Positions 11,579 to 23,409 are shown, numbered from the stretch's first letter. The stretch is 64,000 bases of DNA from Bettongia penicillata ogilbyi (GCA_023548195.1 JAJHZJ010000220.1:3437870-3501869); one strand, 5' to 3'. A program made the numbers and translations. Notes: generated by a model from the sequence alone, not told the origin.

Positions 11579-13679
11579 TATGAGCTCAAAAATCAACAGA
11601 ATGATATGGTTGCTAAATAATAAAGTATGATTCATAATTATACTGAAAGGAGATGGTAAAACCATTGTAGTCTGGCACACAGTGAAAATTTTTGGTATAG
11701 TATTCATTAATAACCTCTTAGACAAGTAATTGGCTTATAGGACTATGTTTGTAGAGGGCAAGAAGTCTGGTTATGTGACTGAAAATAAGTTCTTATTGGG
11801 ATCAACTCATGAGTTGAAGTTATACAGTTTAGATGACTAGCAGCAGGATAAAAGTCTTTTGGTATTTAAGGACATTTAAGATGGATAAGGAAGTAAGATT
11901 TTCTTGCTAGGTCTCAGCATAACTAGATCCAATAAGTGAGCAATATAGAGAAATAAATTTCAAATCTTCAAATTTTCTTAGAGTTAGTACTGTCCAAAAT
12001 CTAAGTTCAATACCTAAACAACTTTCAAAGATCAAGAATAGTGTAGCAGATATTGGGGGAGAATATGATTATTCAGAAATGATTAGATGAATCTATTTTT
12101 CGGAGATGAATTGAGAACATTAATTGGAGGAAGAGGAGAACACAGAAAAATGAATTTCTGCCATGTGGCATTCTGTATGGATTTAGAGAAGCCATGTATT
12201 AGCATAAATATCTCAGGGATTGCACACATTCGACTTGCTATATAATTACGGACTTTCATTCTCCTGAACACCACGGTGCCTTCATCAAAATGGATGCCAA
12301 AGAATCAAACAATTCTGATGTGAAACAATTACATTAAAATTAATTTATTGGATCTAAAATCAAGCATCAGTATAATGTTTTTCTCGTCCAATAATATTTA
12401 CAAAATGTCCTTGCTGGTATGAGAAGCAGGTGCTCACAATTATTTATTCATCATAATAATCAAATATAGTATAAAGTGAAATTAGCATAATCAATGGAAA
12501 CAAAAGTAAAATTGCCATATAATCACTAATCAAGCTTCCTTCTCTTAGGCTTAGTAATCAAAACCAGATGCATAATTCATTTGAATAATTAACAGACACA
12601 ATTCAAACCCTGTAGAAGCCTTGCATTTTTGTGTAAATGCTTCATAGGAATCAATCTCAGAAGAAGCAGTGAAAAGGGCATTGTGACTGTCCATATTAGC
12701 TCTTGTTGAGAGAACAGCAGCAGGTGGGAAAACAGCTGATCATAAATGAAGAAAACACTCTGACATTTTGAAAATGGAAAAAAAATATCAATAATTAGAT
12801 GCACTGTAGGTAGAGCATACCCATGCCAGAATAACAACAGAATTTGCCAGTCTAAGAAAAATTGAGTCTGGTGGTAGAGTATATTATAATACATGCTGGA
12901 ATACAGGATAGTGGATTGGATAATGCAAAAGATGCCACTTTCTCATATCCATCTAGCCTCTCTGTATAGGCATAATGACTATCAAGCCAAAGAGAAAATT
13001 CTTAATATTCATACAGATAAATTGAGGTTTTTTTAAATCTTCAGCTTCTCCTCTTTCTCCCACTTTCACTCCCCAGGTGAAACTGAAGATTCATGGGCTG
13101 AATTTATCATTTTCCCTCTCCCGTCATGTATGGATGCAGAGGTAAAAGTAGTATATAAATAACACTTTTGAAAATCTTCTGAATATTTGAAATATTTATA
13201 TTGAGATTGAAATAAATTGATTTGACAATTCATTAGAAAAAAATTAGTTGGAAAAGCACAAGAAAAAAAAAAAAAACAGCAAAAGCAGCAGTGACAACCA
13301 CAGCAGCGATAGCAGTATTATATTGGAAGTATGGAAACCTTGTTGTTCTGTGGGACTCACTATCATACTAATTAGATATGCTATACTAGTCATATCAGGA
13401 AAGGGGTTGAATTAGATGATTTCTAAAATATTATGATGTAAGAGAAATCATATCTAAATTATTAGTATTCATATCAACAAAATTTGAAAGATTTTTTAAA
13501 GCAAATTTAAAATACATATTTAATTTATGCCATTGTTTTAAATATTAAATAATTGGCTAAATTCTGTACCAGATAATATAAAGTTCAAATGTCTAACTCT
13601 AAACATAAACTTAAATATACTTTTACAATTTCATATGTGTGTATGTGTGTGTGTAACATGTGGCTATACATATGTAGAA
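11579..13679. other. Unique AT-rich sequence
   Basis: No repeat or coding region recognised. An A run at about 13261-13275 is followed by a CAG/CAA-rich stretch to about 13315. Short open frames here have no coding signature. Confidence 0.45.
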
Positions 13680-13755
13680 AGGTATCATCATGTAGTGAAA
13701 AGGCAGCTAGCCTTAGATCCAAGACAGCAGATTATATTCAAGTCCTGCTATGGCA
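13680..13755 (+). mobile_element. Possible SINE (MIR/CORE type) fragment
   Basis: TAGTGAAAAGGCAGCTAGCC followed by AGATCCAAGACAGCAG and TTCAAGTCCTGC resembles the tRNA-related head of the SINEs at 43735 and 42590. Short and diverged. Confidence 0.35.
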
Positions 13756-14068
13756 CCTAATGCTTTTACCACCTCCTCTTCCTCTTTTTCTCCTTCTCCT
13801 TCCCCTTCATTTGAATGAAAAATATTAGAAGAGTCAGAAAGCTGCAGTCACCAAGGCCACTACATGCACAAAGTTTACAGGAGGTGAATTGCTTGTTGCA
13901 ATGTTTTGTCCCATATATTCCTCTCTTACCTGATACCACTTTCATATTATTCTGTATTGTGAATGGGAATGAATGGACTAATGTAGTGCATCAATTAAGA
14001 ATCTACCAAGATCATCACCATGTCACAAAGCTGTTATGCTAATTAAATGAGATTATGCATTAAAGAAT

Positions 14069-14331
14069 GAGCTGTCTAGATGGCACAGTGGATAGAATGT
14101 CAGTCTGGGATTCAGGAAGACATTTTTTAGAGTCAAAATCTGACCTCAAAAACTTAATAGTTGTGTGACTCTACACAAGTCACTTAAGCTTGTTTGCCTC
14201 TGTTTCCTTATCCATAAAATGAACTATAAAAGGAAATGACAAAACATTCTAAGAAACTTTGCCAAGAAAACAACAAATGCCATCATGAAGAGTTGGATAC
14301 AATTGAAAATGATCAAACAACAACAACAACA
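14069..14331 (+). mobile_element. tRNA-derived SINE with RTE-like tail
   Basis: The head carries the Pol III A-box-like TGGCACAGTGG (14081-14091) and TCAGTCTGGGATTCAGGAAG. The middle has GTCACTTAAGC and CCATAAAATG. The tail has AAACTTTGCCAAGAAAACAA and GAGTTGGATACAATTGAAAA and ends in a (CAA)n run. This tail type is typical of marsupial SINEs mobilised by RTE-class LINEs. The B box region is degraded, so it is probably silent. Confidence 0.65.
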
Positions 14332-14443
14332 ATGTAAAATGGAGGTTTTAGACACACTACTTAGGGAGCATATGCCATCTACAATATTCTAAGGTATGAC
14401 AAGAAGTAGATTAAAATACAATTTGGAAGTACTTGGTAAAAAA

Positions 14444-14445
14444 AA

Positions 14446-14477
<32 letters not shown>

Positions 14478-14560
14478 AGTATGTTTACAAATATGGATAG
14501 GTACATGTATGTGTATGTACATACATATGTATGTATATATATTTACATATCATATATATT
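14444..14560. repeat. TA/TG compound microsatellite
   Basis: (TA)n then (TG)n, followed by imperfect GTAC/ATAC units. Lies in unique sequence just after the SINE. Confidence 0.85.
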
Positions 14561-16470
14561 AAAACATAGGTCATATTTAAAACTACATCATTGTGACACT
14601 TACAGGGATTTTTGTGTATAGTTTGGGATTACCTACTTCTGTTTGAGTTTGACGCCACTGATGTAAATTGTACAAAGGTTAGGTAACACATAGCTCCTAT
14701 ATTCATGGATCCTACAAATCAGGAGTAGGGTGATTAAATACTAATATGTATCAAAGCTGGAAGCTATAAAGATAATATTTGAATGTTGGAATGGCAAGCA
14801 TCAAATTTGAATTGTAGAAGATCTGATGAAATCAAACTTTATACATTTGCCTGAACCACATGTGCCTGTCTCCAAGCACTTGCCAGAAGGACAGAACTGT
14901 TTGGTTGCTAACCTTCACTAGTCAATAATGGAGGAGAAAACTTCTCTTCTCTTCTTCATTTTTAGCTAGGTACACTTGCAAAATACAAAATTTGGGGATC
15001 ATGTTCAAACTGAGAAGTTGGGTACATACTTACTTAGTACTTAAGGATTTGGGAAGTTGTTTTAAAATTTTTGAAAGGTAGATTGCAGAAAGCCTACTGG
15101 GAACATGACCTAATATCTATTGTGTCACTGGGATGGAGATTTTAAACATTGTAATTGGCAGGCAGAGAGGATTATAAGGGGATCAACGAAGCCAATGACC
15201 TATGACTAAAAAAGGAAAACAGTAAGTAACTTTACTTTCAAAATGACCATGGTCAACCCTAGTGTTGGGTTCTACTAGCATCTTATCAAAGAGGACATAG
15301 TCATACAGTACCTAAATGTTTGGAGGAGAGCTTGTGAAGTTACTTGATTGAATATTTGCTCTAATAACTTTTAGACATTTTTTTTTCCTATTCTTTCACC
15401 TGGTAAAATAAAAACATTAGAGGAAGATGCCCTTTTTTTAAAGACACCTATATTGTTGCAGTCTAACAATAAATAGTGACAAAGAATTATGTAGAAGGGA
15501 ACAAATAATCATACATTTGCAATATTTAATATGGTTCTCATTTGAACATAAGATTCTTTCCAAAATGGAATTTGTCAGTATACTTGTTTCTAATATGTGC
15601 TTATGCCTATGACTATTTCAGAATAACAGCAAATTCTAAGCAATGATTATTTCTTTCAATAATGAATCATTATGAAAGGGAAATCATTTTTATTGTCAAA
15701 ATGTATGTCATTTTTTAGCCTGGCAAGTTCTCTGTGTGTTTGTGACAAATAGAGTTTTTATTTTTTTGGGGTGGGATTATAATCTGCAACCTCAAAATTG
15801 CTGCAACTGGTTTTGACAGGATACACTAATTGGCTCCTAAGGAGCCGTTATGTTCTACCTGAACAGTCTATGAATTACATGTCAACTTCTGCAAATGCGT
15901 CAAATGGCTAATTACAAATTTCTATGGTGAATCACAAAAATCACTGACTATGGGATGCTATTATTGTATAATCATTAGAAACCAAAATCATTGCTTTCAG
16001 GGATTTTGTTACCTTAAAGAAAACAAAATATTAAATCTCTTTTTCTTAATAAGTATTTTAGGTATATAAAATAGTTTTGTTTAACCTTAATGTAGTTCTG
16101 CATGCTACAAGATAATGATAAATCCCATATAATCTCAAAGCAGTATGCACAATATGAAAAAAAATACCTAGTAATAATACCAGTATTAGAAATTTTTTTA
16201 AAGGGTAAAGGACAGTATAAGTATGGAGGTTTTATCTTGGTATTTTCCAGAATTCACTTGATTTTATCACATTATTTCTCTGAACTTCATAGCTTCCACT
16301 TCTTACTCTACATAACGACTCCTGTACATTGTGTTCATGTGACAGAAATGAAATAAAATTTGGTTGCTTACATTGCTTTATGTACCAACCTTTTATTGAT
16401 ATTACACGTTTTCAATAAGGACTAAGTATCTTTCAATGATGAAGAACATGTCTCTTCAGACAACATATTG
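14561..16470. other. Unique sequence, with a possibly conserved non-coding block
   Basis: No repeat or exon recognised. The part at 15700-16000 is higher in complexity than its surroundings. It contains an inverted repeat GGCTCC-TAA-GGAGCC (15832-15846) and two homeodomain-like TAAT sites (ACTAATTGG, GCTAATTAC). Confidence 0.4.
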
Positions 16471-16479
16471 TTCATCTTT

Positions 16480-16990
16480 TTTTTTTCTTGAAGAGGACCA
16501 ATGGTATCATGAGTGTAATGTCTTGATTTGTGAGGGAATTAGATTTGAATGAGGAAGAATGTACACAAAATCAGCAGACTCTTTTTCATACAGAAGTCAT
16601 CTGAGTCCAGTGCGAAGACAAAAGTCTTTCTAGATTAAGGTCTTAGTTTGTTCGAGACCACGTTCATTCAGTGATTAAGGGCTATGTAAGAAGTGAGACA
16701 AAAGATGACTCAATTTGCCATCCCAAAGATATCAGTCTATAAGGCAAAGGCCCTCAAAGCTTCTGGTTAGAACAAAAAACAACTGCTATTTACACTCATC
16801 TAAGCCATCTGAATCTAAACAATGAGCCACAGAAGATTGGGCTGGACCTATCATTGGCCACTCAGTGAAAGCCAAAATGAATTGAATTTAAAGGCATAAT
16901 CAAGTGGATCCATTTTTTAAAGTTTGTTTTCCAGAGTTAAACCTAATGAAATTTTTAAAAATGAAAACTTGTTAGGACAAAAATAAATTA
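16480..16990 (+). mobile_element. Unnamed marsupial interspersed repeat
   Basis: The block TCTTGAAGAGGACCAATGGT, later GATTTGAATGAGGAAGAATG, and then TCTGAGTCCAGTGCGAAGAC is shared in order with the sequences starting at 17440 and 48130. This supports a dispersed repeat family with at least three copies in the window. Orientation is assigned by convention only. Confidence 0.55.
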
Positions 16991-17007
16991 TCCCAGATTG
17001 TGGAATG

Positions 17008-17160
17008 GAGGAAGAGGAAGAAGAAGAAGAAGAAGAAGAAGAAGAAGAAGAAGAAGAAGAAGAAGAAGAAGAAGAAGAAGAAGAAGAAGAAGAAGAAAAA
17101 GAAGAAGAAGAAGAAGAGATGATGATGATGATGTTGATGATGATGATGATGATGATGAAG
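17008..17160. repeat. (GAA)n-(GAT)n compound microsatellite
   Basis: About 110 bases of GAA units followed by about 43 bases of GAT/ATG units. Long GAA runs can adopt triplex (H-DNA) structure. Every frame through it is open, which produces meaningless poly-Glu, poly-Ser and similar peptides. Confidence 0.95.
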
Positions 17161-17840
17161 ATCCCCCAACTTCCATTGGCATTTTCACATTGGCAGCTAC
17201 TACTATTCTCAGAAAGCATGGTAAAGACAGTTAATATAAAACCTTCTTCTAAGAAACTGGATGACCTTTCCATGAATACACATGGCATCCATAGAAGGAG
17301 TAGGCTTAAATTTAGACCATAAGAGTATTGAGCCATGTGTGTAAGAAACATGTGGGGCAAGATTGAACACACTTCAACTGATCTGGAAGTGCTTCTCTCT
17401 AGGTAGTGACTTCATGCAGAACACTTGTTGTTGCCATTGTTTATTCTTCATTTTTGAAGAGGATCAATGATACCACTAGTGTGATGTTTTGAATTACATA
17501 TGCACTTGATTTGAATGAAGCAGTGTTGAGCAAAGTTAATAGTCTCTCTTTCCTCCACAGCCATGAGAGTCTAGTGACAAGACAAAGGTCAAGATGACTG
17601 GTGAGGGCCAAGGATGCAGTCAACTTTGTAAGAGCAGCTGATCCCCTGTCTTGTTGCTCTCGCCTTGAATAGAAATGGTTCTAGGAGTTTTACCAGATGA
17701 GAAGAGTCTAATGGCATTCAAAACCACTTCTTCAGATGGAATTTGAGGTACAGAGGGACTGATTCCAATCTGAAATATATGGTCATTGGTTTCGGCAATA
17801 GATGATGATGATTATTTGTTCAGAGTATTATGGAAGTGTT

Positions 17841-17853
17841 CAGCCCATCTTTT
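17841..17853. repeat. Left target-site duplication of copy C
   Basis: CAGCCCATCTTTT matches CAGCCTATCTTTT at 19660-19672 (12 of 13). The T-rich 3' end of the antisense element follows. Confidence 0.65.
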
Positions 17854-18679
17854 ATTTCCTTTTTTTTTATTTTTATTTTTTAAAAAGTTTTATTTATTTA
17901 TTTTGATACTCTGATATTCATTTCCACAAAAGATTGAGTTCCAATTTTTCTCCCCATCTCGCCCCTCCCCCCACCCCATAACCGTGCATTCTGATTACCA
18001 CTTCACTTCCTTCTATCATGCCCCACCATTCCATTTTCTGCATCTTCTCTCTTTTCTTATAGGGCAAGATAAATTTCTATACCCTATTACCTGTATTTCT
18101 TATTTCCCAATTATATGTAACAGCAATTCTCAATATTGGTTTCTAATATTTTGAATTCCAACTTCTCTCCCTACCCATCTGAACTGAGAAGTCAAGCAAT
18201 TCAATACAAGCTACATATGTATCATTTTGGAAAAGACTTCTATTATAATCATGTCGTGTTAAGACTAACTATATTGCCCTCCATCCTACCCTTTCCCACC
18301 CTTTTTATGTTCTCTCAATTGACCTTGTCACTTCCCAAAAGTGTTTACTTCTAGTAACTCCTCCCACTTGATCTACTTTCGGTCATCTCCCTCACCCCAC
18401 GAGTCCCCTTCTCCCCTATTTTCCTGTAATGTAAGATAGATTTTCATATCACATTTAGTGAGCATGTTATTCCTTCTATAAGTCATATGTGAAGAGAGTA
18501 AGCTTCACTTTCACCCCTCACCTCCTCCTTTTTCTTCTCCATTGAAAAAGATTTTCTTATCTCTTTTATGAGTGATAGTCTGCCCCAGTCCATTCCTCCC
18601 TTTCTCTTCCCAATACTTTAGCCTCTCACTCCTTAATTTTATTTTACTTTTTTATGAATATCATTTATTCTGATTCACT

Positions 18680-18712
18680 GTCTCTCTCTGTCTCTCTGTC
18701 TCACATTCTGTC

Positions 18713-18764
<52 letters not shown>

Positions 18765-18815
18765 CATATATAGATGTGTATATATATATATAATATATAT
18801 ATATATATATCTTCT
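18680..18815. repeat. TCTG/TC/TA compound microsatellite in copy C
   Basis: Runs of CTGTCTGTCTCTCTCTC pass into (TA)n at about 18750-18810. This occupies the ORF1-3'UTR junction position common to the HAL1-like copies. Confidence 0.9.
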
Positions 18816-19082
18816 TTTTCCAATTGAGTTAGTCTACTTTTAAAGATGTTATTTTCCTTAGCATTTTTTTGGTTTCTCCTTTGGAAAGCTGCCGGCTCAC
18901 TTTTCAAGCTCCTCTATGACCTGAGCCCATTGCATATTCATTTTGGAGGTACTGGAGGCAGAAGTCTTGACTTCCTCTGACAGTATGCATTGTTATTCTT
19001 CATCTTAAAGGGTGGAAGGAGATACCTGTTCACCAAGAAAGTAATCTTTTATGGTCTTATTTTTTTCCCTTTTTTGGGGTAT
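18816..19082 (-). pseudogene. L1-type ORF1 N-terminal remnant (copy C)
   Basis: Encodes the start of the ORF1 coiled coil in the same order as copies G and I. The start codon has mutated from ATG to ATA (19082-19080 on the minus strand). No RNA-binding domain remains because the downstream part is deleted. Confidence 0.6.
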
Positions 19083-19659
19083 TTTCCCGATCAGTTACTT
19101 GACTTCTGAATCCTTTGTCAAGAGGAGGGTCCTAGTGCTCTTCCTCACCCCAGAACTGTGCTCAGGGCTGAAACTCAGATCAGCTGCTCAATTTCCTCAG
19201 GAGCTTTAAACTGAGCTGTTGGACAATGGATCCAGGTTGTTTCCTTGGCCATCATAGCCATCTGCCTCCCACTGATGCTGCTGCTGCCACCACCTCTGCC
19301 ACTTCTGGGGGCCAGTGCTAGGGGGACCCTGTTCCCTTCTAGCCCAGCTGTGGAAGCCTTCCACACTGATCTGGGACCCTCCTTGTTCGTTATTCTGCCC
19401 AGGAGATATGTTCAGTTCCTATTCCTCCCTGTGTTTTGTGGCCAGGGCTTAGCTCTGCTCTGTTCAGCAGCCTGTGGAATAGTCATTTCCTGTCAGCCTT
19501 CCAGGTTGTCTTTGGCTGGAAATCTCTTTCACTCTGTTGCTCTGTGGCTTCTACGGCTCTAGGATTTGTGGAGAGTCATTTTTACAGATATTTGGGGGGC
19601 TATGGGGGAAGCACAAGAGAGTATGCAACTTTCTACTCTGCCACCTTGGCTCCATTGAA

Positions 19660-19672
19660 CAGCCTATCTTTT
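19660..19672. repeat. Right target-site duplication of copy C
   Basis: CAGCCTATCTTTT, the partner of 17841-17853, directly after the 5' end of the antisense element. Confidence 0.65.
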
Positions 19673-19820
19673 CAAGATCATGTCGTTATCACTAGGGAAC
19701 AGGACTCCATCTGTCTTGAATAGTTGAGGTACTTGACAGGTCTTTCAACCATAAATAGCCTTCAAGGGATCATAAAAGCACTTTAGATGATGATGATGAT
19801 AATGGTAATGATGACGATTA

Positions 19821-19824
<4 letters not shown>

Positions 19825-19902
<78 letters not shown>
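19825..19902. repeat. (GA)39 microsatellite
   Basis: Pure GA run of about 78 bases. It is preceded at 19788-19810 by a short (GAT)n. A long pure run like this is likely polymorphic. Confidence 0.95.
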
Positions 19903-19906
<4 letters not shown>

Positions 19907-20109
19907 GCAAGCATTTTGGTATTGTGTACTTCAATTTCTGCTATTTCTATGGTATTGTTTTCCATGGCATTATTTAACTTTTATTTCTCAAGACCAAATT
20001 TGCTATTATTTTACCTAGCTTGGCAAATTTCCCGGTGGGTAGTTTGACTAATATGGCACTACATGAATCAATTTAATCATTATGACTATATTCTCATATC
20101 ATTTATTTG

Positions 20110-20560
20110 AGAAAATCTTCTGTGAAAACTGGGAAACAGCATGGCAGAAACTAGACTTAGACCAACATATTGCACTACATACCAAGATAAGGTCAAAGTG
20201 AATACATGATGAGACAACACATAAATTAGGAGAGCAACAAATGCTTTATCTGCTAGATCTATGGAGAACAGGAAAAGTTATGAATAAATGAGAGAAAGAG
20301 ATCATTATCTAATATAAAATGGATAATTTTGATTACATTAAGATAAACAAAAATATATACCACAAACAAAATCAATGCAACGAAGAATATAAAGAAAGCA
20401 GAGAGCTGGAAAACATTTTTTTCAGCCATTGTCTGATAAATGCCTCATTTCTAATACGTAGAGAACTGAGTCAAATTTATAAGAATACAAGTCATTCCTG
20501 AATTGATAAATGGTCAAAGATATGAACAGTAAGTTTTCAGATGAAGAAATTGCCACAGGG
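20110..20560 (+). mobile_element. L1 ORF2 C-terminal fragment
   Basis: Collinear with the L1 copy J segment 33955-34370. Shared blocks include AAACTAGACTTAGACCAACA, ATGGATAATTTTGATTACAT, GAGAACTGAGTCAAATTTAT and TGGTCAAAGATATGAACAG. Only a short open frame survives (20319-20501). Confidence 0.6.
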
Positions 20561-20609
20561 AATATCATAAGCCTAATGTTTGTCTAGACTAGGTAAGGTG
20601 GTGGAATTT

Positions 20610-20960
20610 TTTAAAATTGTTAAATAATTTATTATTTTTTCAGCTTTCAACATTCACTTTTGTAAGATTTTGATTTCTAAATTTCCCCCTCCCTCCACTG
20701 CACATTTCCCAAGATGTCATGCAATCTGATAGAGAATATACATGTTTCATCATATTAAAAGTATTTCCAAATTAATCTTAGTGTAAAAGAAGAATTAAAA
20801 GAAAAGGGGAAAAATGAAAAAGAAAAGAAAAATAACAAAAAAGAAAATAGTATGCTTCAATTTGCATCCAGACTCCACAGTTCTTTTTCTGGATGTGTAT
20901 AAGCTTTTTTCTGTCTTGAATCTTTTGGAATTGTCTTAGATTATTGAATTGCTCAGTGGA
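20610..20960 (-). mobile_element. L1 3' end fragment (antisense)
   Basis: The left side is the antisense L1/HAL1 terminal block (CAGCTTTCAACATTCACTTT), followed by pyrimidine-rich sequence, an A-rich stretch and GACTCCACAGTTCTTTTTCT. The same 3'UTR elements are found after ORF2 in marsupial L1. Confidence 0.55.
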
Positions 20961-20964
20961 GGTA

Positions 20965-21560
20965 AGTCTAACAAATTTGATCGTGGCAAATCAATGCCTT
21001 GATACTCTAGAACAAAAAGATAAAATAGAAATGGAAAGAATCCACATATCACCTTCTGAAAGTGATCCTAAAATGAAAACTCTAAGAAATGTTATACCCA
21101 AATGTCACAGCACCCAGGTCGAAAATGCGGCAAGTAGGCAAAAATTCTAATCTGAATGTTGTGGATCAACAGTCAGGATAACAAAAGATTTAGCAGTTTC
21201 CATATTAAAGGACCAGAGGGTTTAGAATATGAAATTCAAGTTTACAACAAACCTATCATTACAACCAAAAATCACCTACCCAACAATACTGAGTAAAGTC
21301 TGTCAAGTGGAAACAATGGATATTCGATGAAAGAGAGGTCTTTCAAGCATTCTTGATGTTAAGTATAGAACTGAACAGAAAATTTGATTTTCAAATATAA
21401 GACTCAAAAGAATCATAAAAATCTCAGAAGGAAAAGGAATTATAAGGAATTCACTGAAATTAAACTGTTTACCTTCCCACTTGGGAAAATGACACTTGTA
21501 ACTCCCAAAACCTTTCTTATTATTAGAAGAGTTAGAAGGAGTATACAATGACGTGGAATA
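20965..21560 (+). pseudogene. L1-type ORF1 C-terminal remnant
   Basis: Encodes the end of the RNA-recognition domain and the C-terminal domain of ORF1, collinear with 55560-56090. Readable pieces are ERIHISPSESDPKMKTLRN, then the block ending in AAATTTGATTTTCAAATATA and the post-ORF1 sequence to GAGTTAGAAGGAGTATACAA. Stops and frameshifts break it. It keeps CAG where copies H and I have an in-frame TGA. A (TA)n tract follows, at the usual microsatellite position. Confidence 0.65.
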
Positions 21561-21590
21561 TGGATGTGTTTTTAATATGATGGTGCAATA

Positions 21591-21595
<5 letters not shown>

Positions 21596-21643
<48 letters not shown>
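21596..21643. repeat. (TA)n microsatellite
   Basis: Pure TA run just downstream of the ORF1 remnant, at the equivalent of the HAL1/L1 junction microsatellite. Confidence 0.9.
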
Positions 21644-21645
<2 letters not shown>

Positions 21646-21649
21646 TCTA

Positions 21650-21712
21650 GTTACAAGTATAAAGCAATTTTTAACATTTACATCTAAAATTTGGTTTCCA
21701 AATTCTTTCCGT
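21650..21712 (-). mobile_element. L1 3' terminal scrap (antisense)
   Basis: AAGCAATTTTTAACATTTAC followed by AAATTTGGTTTCCAAATTC resembles the antisense L1 terminal block seen at 60740-60780. Very short. Confidence 0.4.
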
Positions 21713-22339
21713 TGGATCCAAGTATGGGTAAAACAACAGAGTCCTGCCTCAGTTCTAGCAAATCTCCTTCTGACTAGTTTTTAGATTCCTTTACCAAGTG
21801 AAATCATGTGGCAGCTTGCTGAAATCATAAACTAGTTTTGGACAAGAGTTCTTCAATGAATAACTGATTTCTTAATTCACCCACTCACAAATTCATTCAT
21901 CCATTCAATTTAAAGTTTCTCATCTCTTCCTATCCTCAAAGTATTAGATAAGAGTTTAACAAGGATATAAAATGTAAATTGTAATCTCAATCTAATAGTG
22001 TTTATAATTCAATAGGCAGAATTAAATGCATATGGAAAAAAACTTTAATACAAGACATAGTTTGAATTCTTAGCAATAAAACAACCAAAAATTTACTGTG
22101 ACATTTCAGAAGAGGAAAAAAAAATAAAGAATGTTAGGTTCATAGATTCAGTTTGTTTGAACCTTTCATTACTATTGTCTGAATTTCTAATTGTATTTAT
22201 GCTGAATAATACTGAAACAAAAGGCTAATTTTAGTTTACAAAATGATCATTTTAAAAATTCTTGGTTGGATCTATGTGTTTCTTCTCAATTGTCTGTCCA
22301 TAATCCAAATAGATATATTATCTTCAATTTAAAATAAAT

Positions 22340-22445
22340 TGCTGGTGGAGTTGTTGACTGATTCAACTATTCTGGAGAACAATTTAGAACAGTGCCAAAA
22401 TAGCTATGAAACTGTGCAAACCTTTGATCCAGAAATATGAAATAA
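22340..22445 (+). mobile_element. L1 ORF2 C-terminal scrap
   Basis: TGCTGGTGGAGTTGTTGACT with GATTCAACTATTCTGGAGAA and a downstream CTTTGATCCAGAAAT parallels 34545-34640 in copy J, the cysteine-rich end of ORF2. Decayed. Confidence 0.45.
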
Positions 22446-22615
22446 GAAAACTTTGACCATTACCACGTTTTGCAGGGGAGAGGGGTGGTGGAACTTGCAA
22501 ATATTTCAACTCAGCAAATAATTATTAAGTGAAAATTGTGCATTGGTTTATTTTTTTTGTTATATATCTTTACTTGCTTGACCATTAACTAACAAAACAT
22601 AAATGAATACAAACA

Positions 22616-23409
22616 TATATATATATATATGTATGTGTGTGTACATATGCATGCAAATTATACATTTAATTCCTATGAAGTAACTTTATAAAACAAAGAA
22701 AATACATAAAATAAAATCAAATTAAGATTAGAGTTTCTTGTTAATTTTTGCTATTAATTAGATATTAGCCACTAGAATATGTTACATGGCATTTAATGAG
22801 TCATTCAGGATTTGGAAAACATTTCTCTGTGCATTCACATTTGTGTTAAATCCCCAAGTCGTAACATTGAGCAACATACAAATTTAATTTTTCAGTAAAA
22901 TGATGTTTTATATATAACAGTTAAATTTTCTAAATCATAAATTATCAAATAAGTTATATATATGGAAGGATGACTTTTACATGAGTACTTCAGATAATTA
23001 CCATACTTTCCAATTCACCTTACCATCTACTTTTTCCCCTTAATAATCACTTACTATTTGTATCAGTTTCCTTACTTTTCTCATGCAATGTACTATGGCA
23101 AATATTTCTATTATTCTTTTAGTGACTATACTATCAATTTTATGGATTGCATAAAATTGCTGTTTTAAAAGTCCTTTGGGAATTTTTTGTCCTAGATGTC
23201 AAGTACCAACACCTACCATTACAAAACCTCCCTTGTTGCAAATGAATGCACATAGTTAAACAAAACATTCACATTATTAAAGTAACATTCTGCATCTTTA
23301 GTTTAATACTTTTCTATTATGAGGATCCACTATTTATTTTTTAATCATGAATTCTGTGAAATAATGGTTTGCTGTTATGTTCATTTAAATTTTCAGTGCT
23401 ATCCACATT
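22616..23409. other. Microsatellite then unique AT-rich sequence
   Basis: A (TA/TG)n tract at 22616-22645, then no recognised feature. Confidence 0.4.

Larger units (their letters stand above)
17854..19659 (-). mobile_element. HAL1-like element copy C, internally deleted
   Basis: Antisense 1.8-kb element. From the left: T-rich end, terminal block (minus-strand AATGAATATCAGAG-like, 17900-17930), pyrimidine-rich 3'UTR to about 18670, a TCTG/TA microsatellite (18680-18810), then only the N-terminal third of ORF1 (18815-19082) and a 5'UTR (to about 19655). The last ends with GGAGCCAAGGTGGCAGAGTA on the minus strand. The C-terminal two thirds of ORF1 are deleted up to the microsatellite. Target-site duplications flank it. 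Confidence 0.7.
17430..19785 (+). mobile_element. Unnamed marsupial interspersed repeat, interrupted by copy C
   Basis: The left part (17430-17853) shares blocks with 16480-16990 and 48130-48335: TTTTTGAAGAGGATCAATGA, GATTTGAATGAAGCAGTGTT, and CCTCCACAGCCATGAGAGTC. The right part (about 19673-19785) continues after the insertion of copy C, as shown by the duplication at 17841-17853 and 19660-19672. Confidence 0.5.

Noticed and set aside
16917..17372. Long frames rich in Ser, Phe, Leu, Glu or Arg on both strands
   Set aside because: They are produced by the GAA/GAT microsatellite, which has no stop in several frames. There is no non-repeat coding sequence around it.
19783..20047. Arg-Glu repeat and Ser-Leu repeat open frames
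   Set aside because: Direct translation of the (GA)n run and its flanks.
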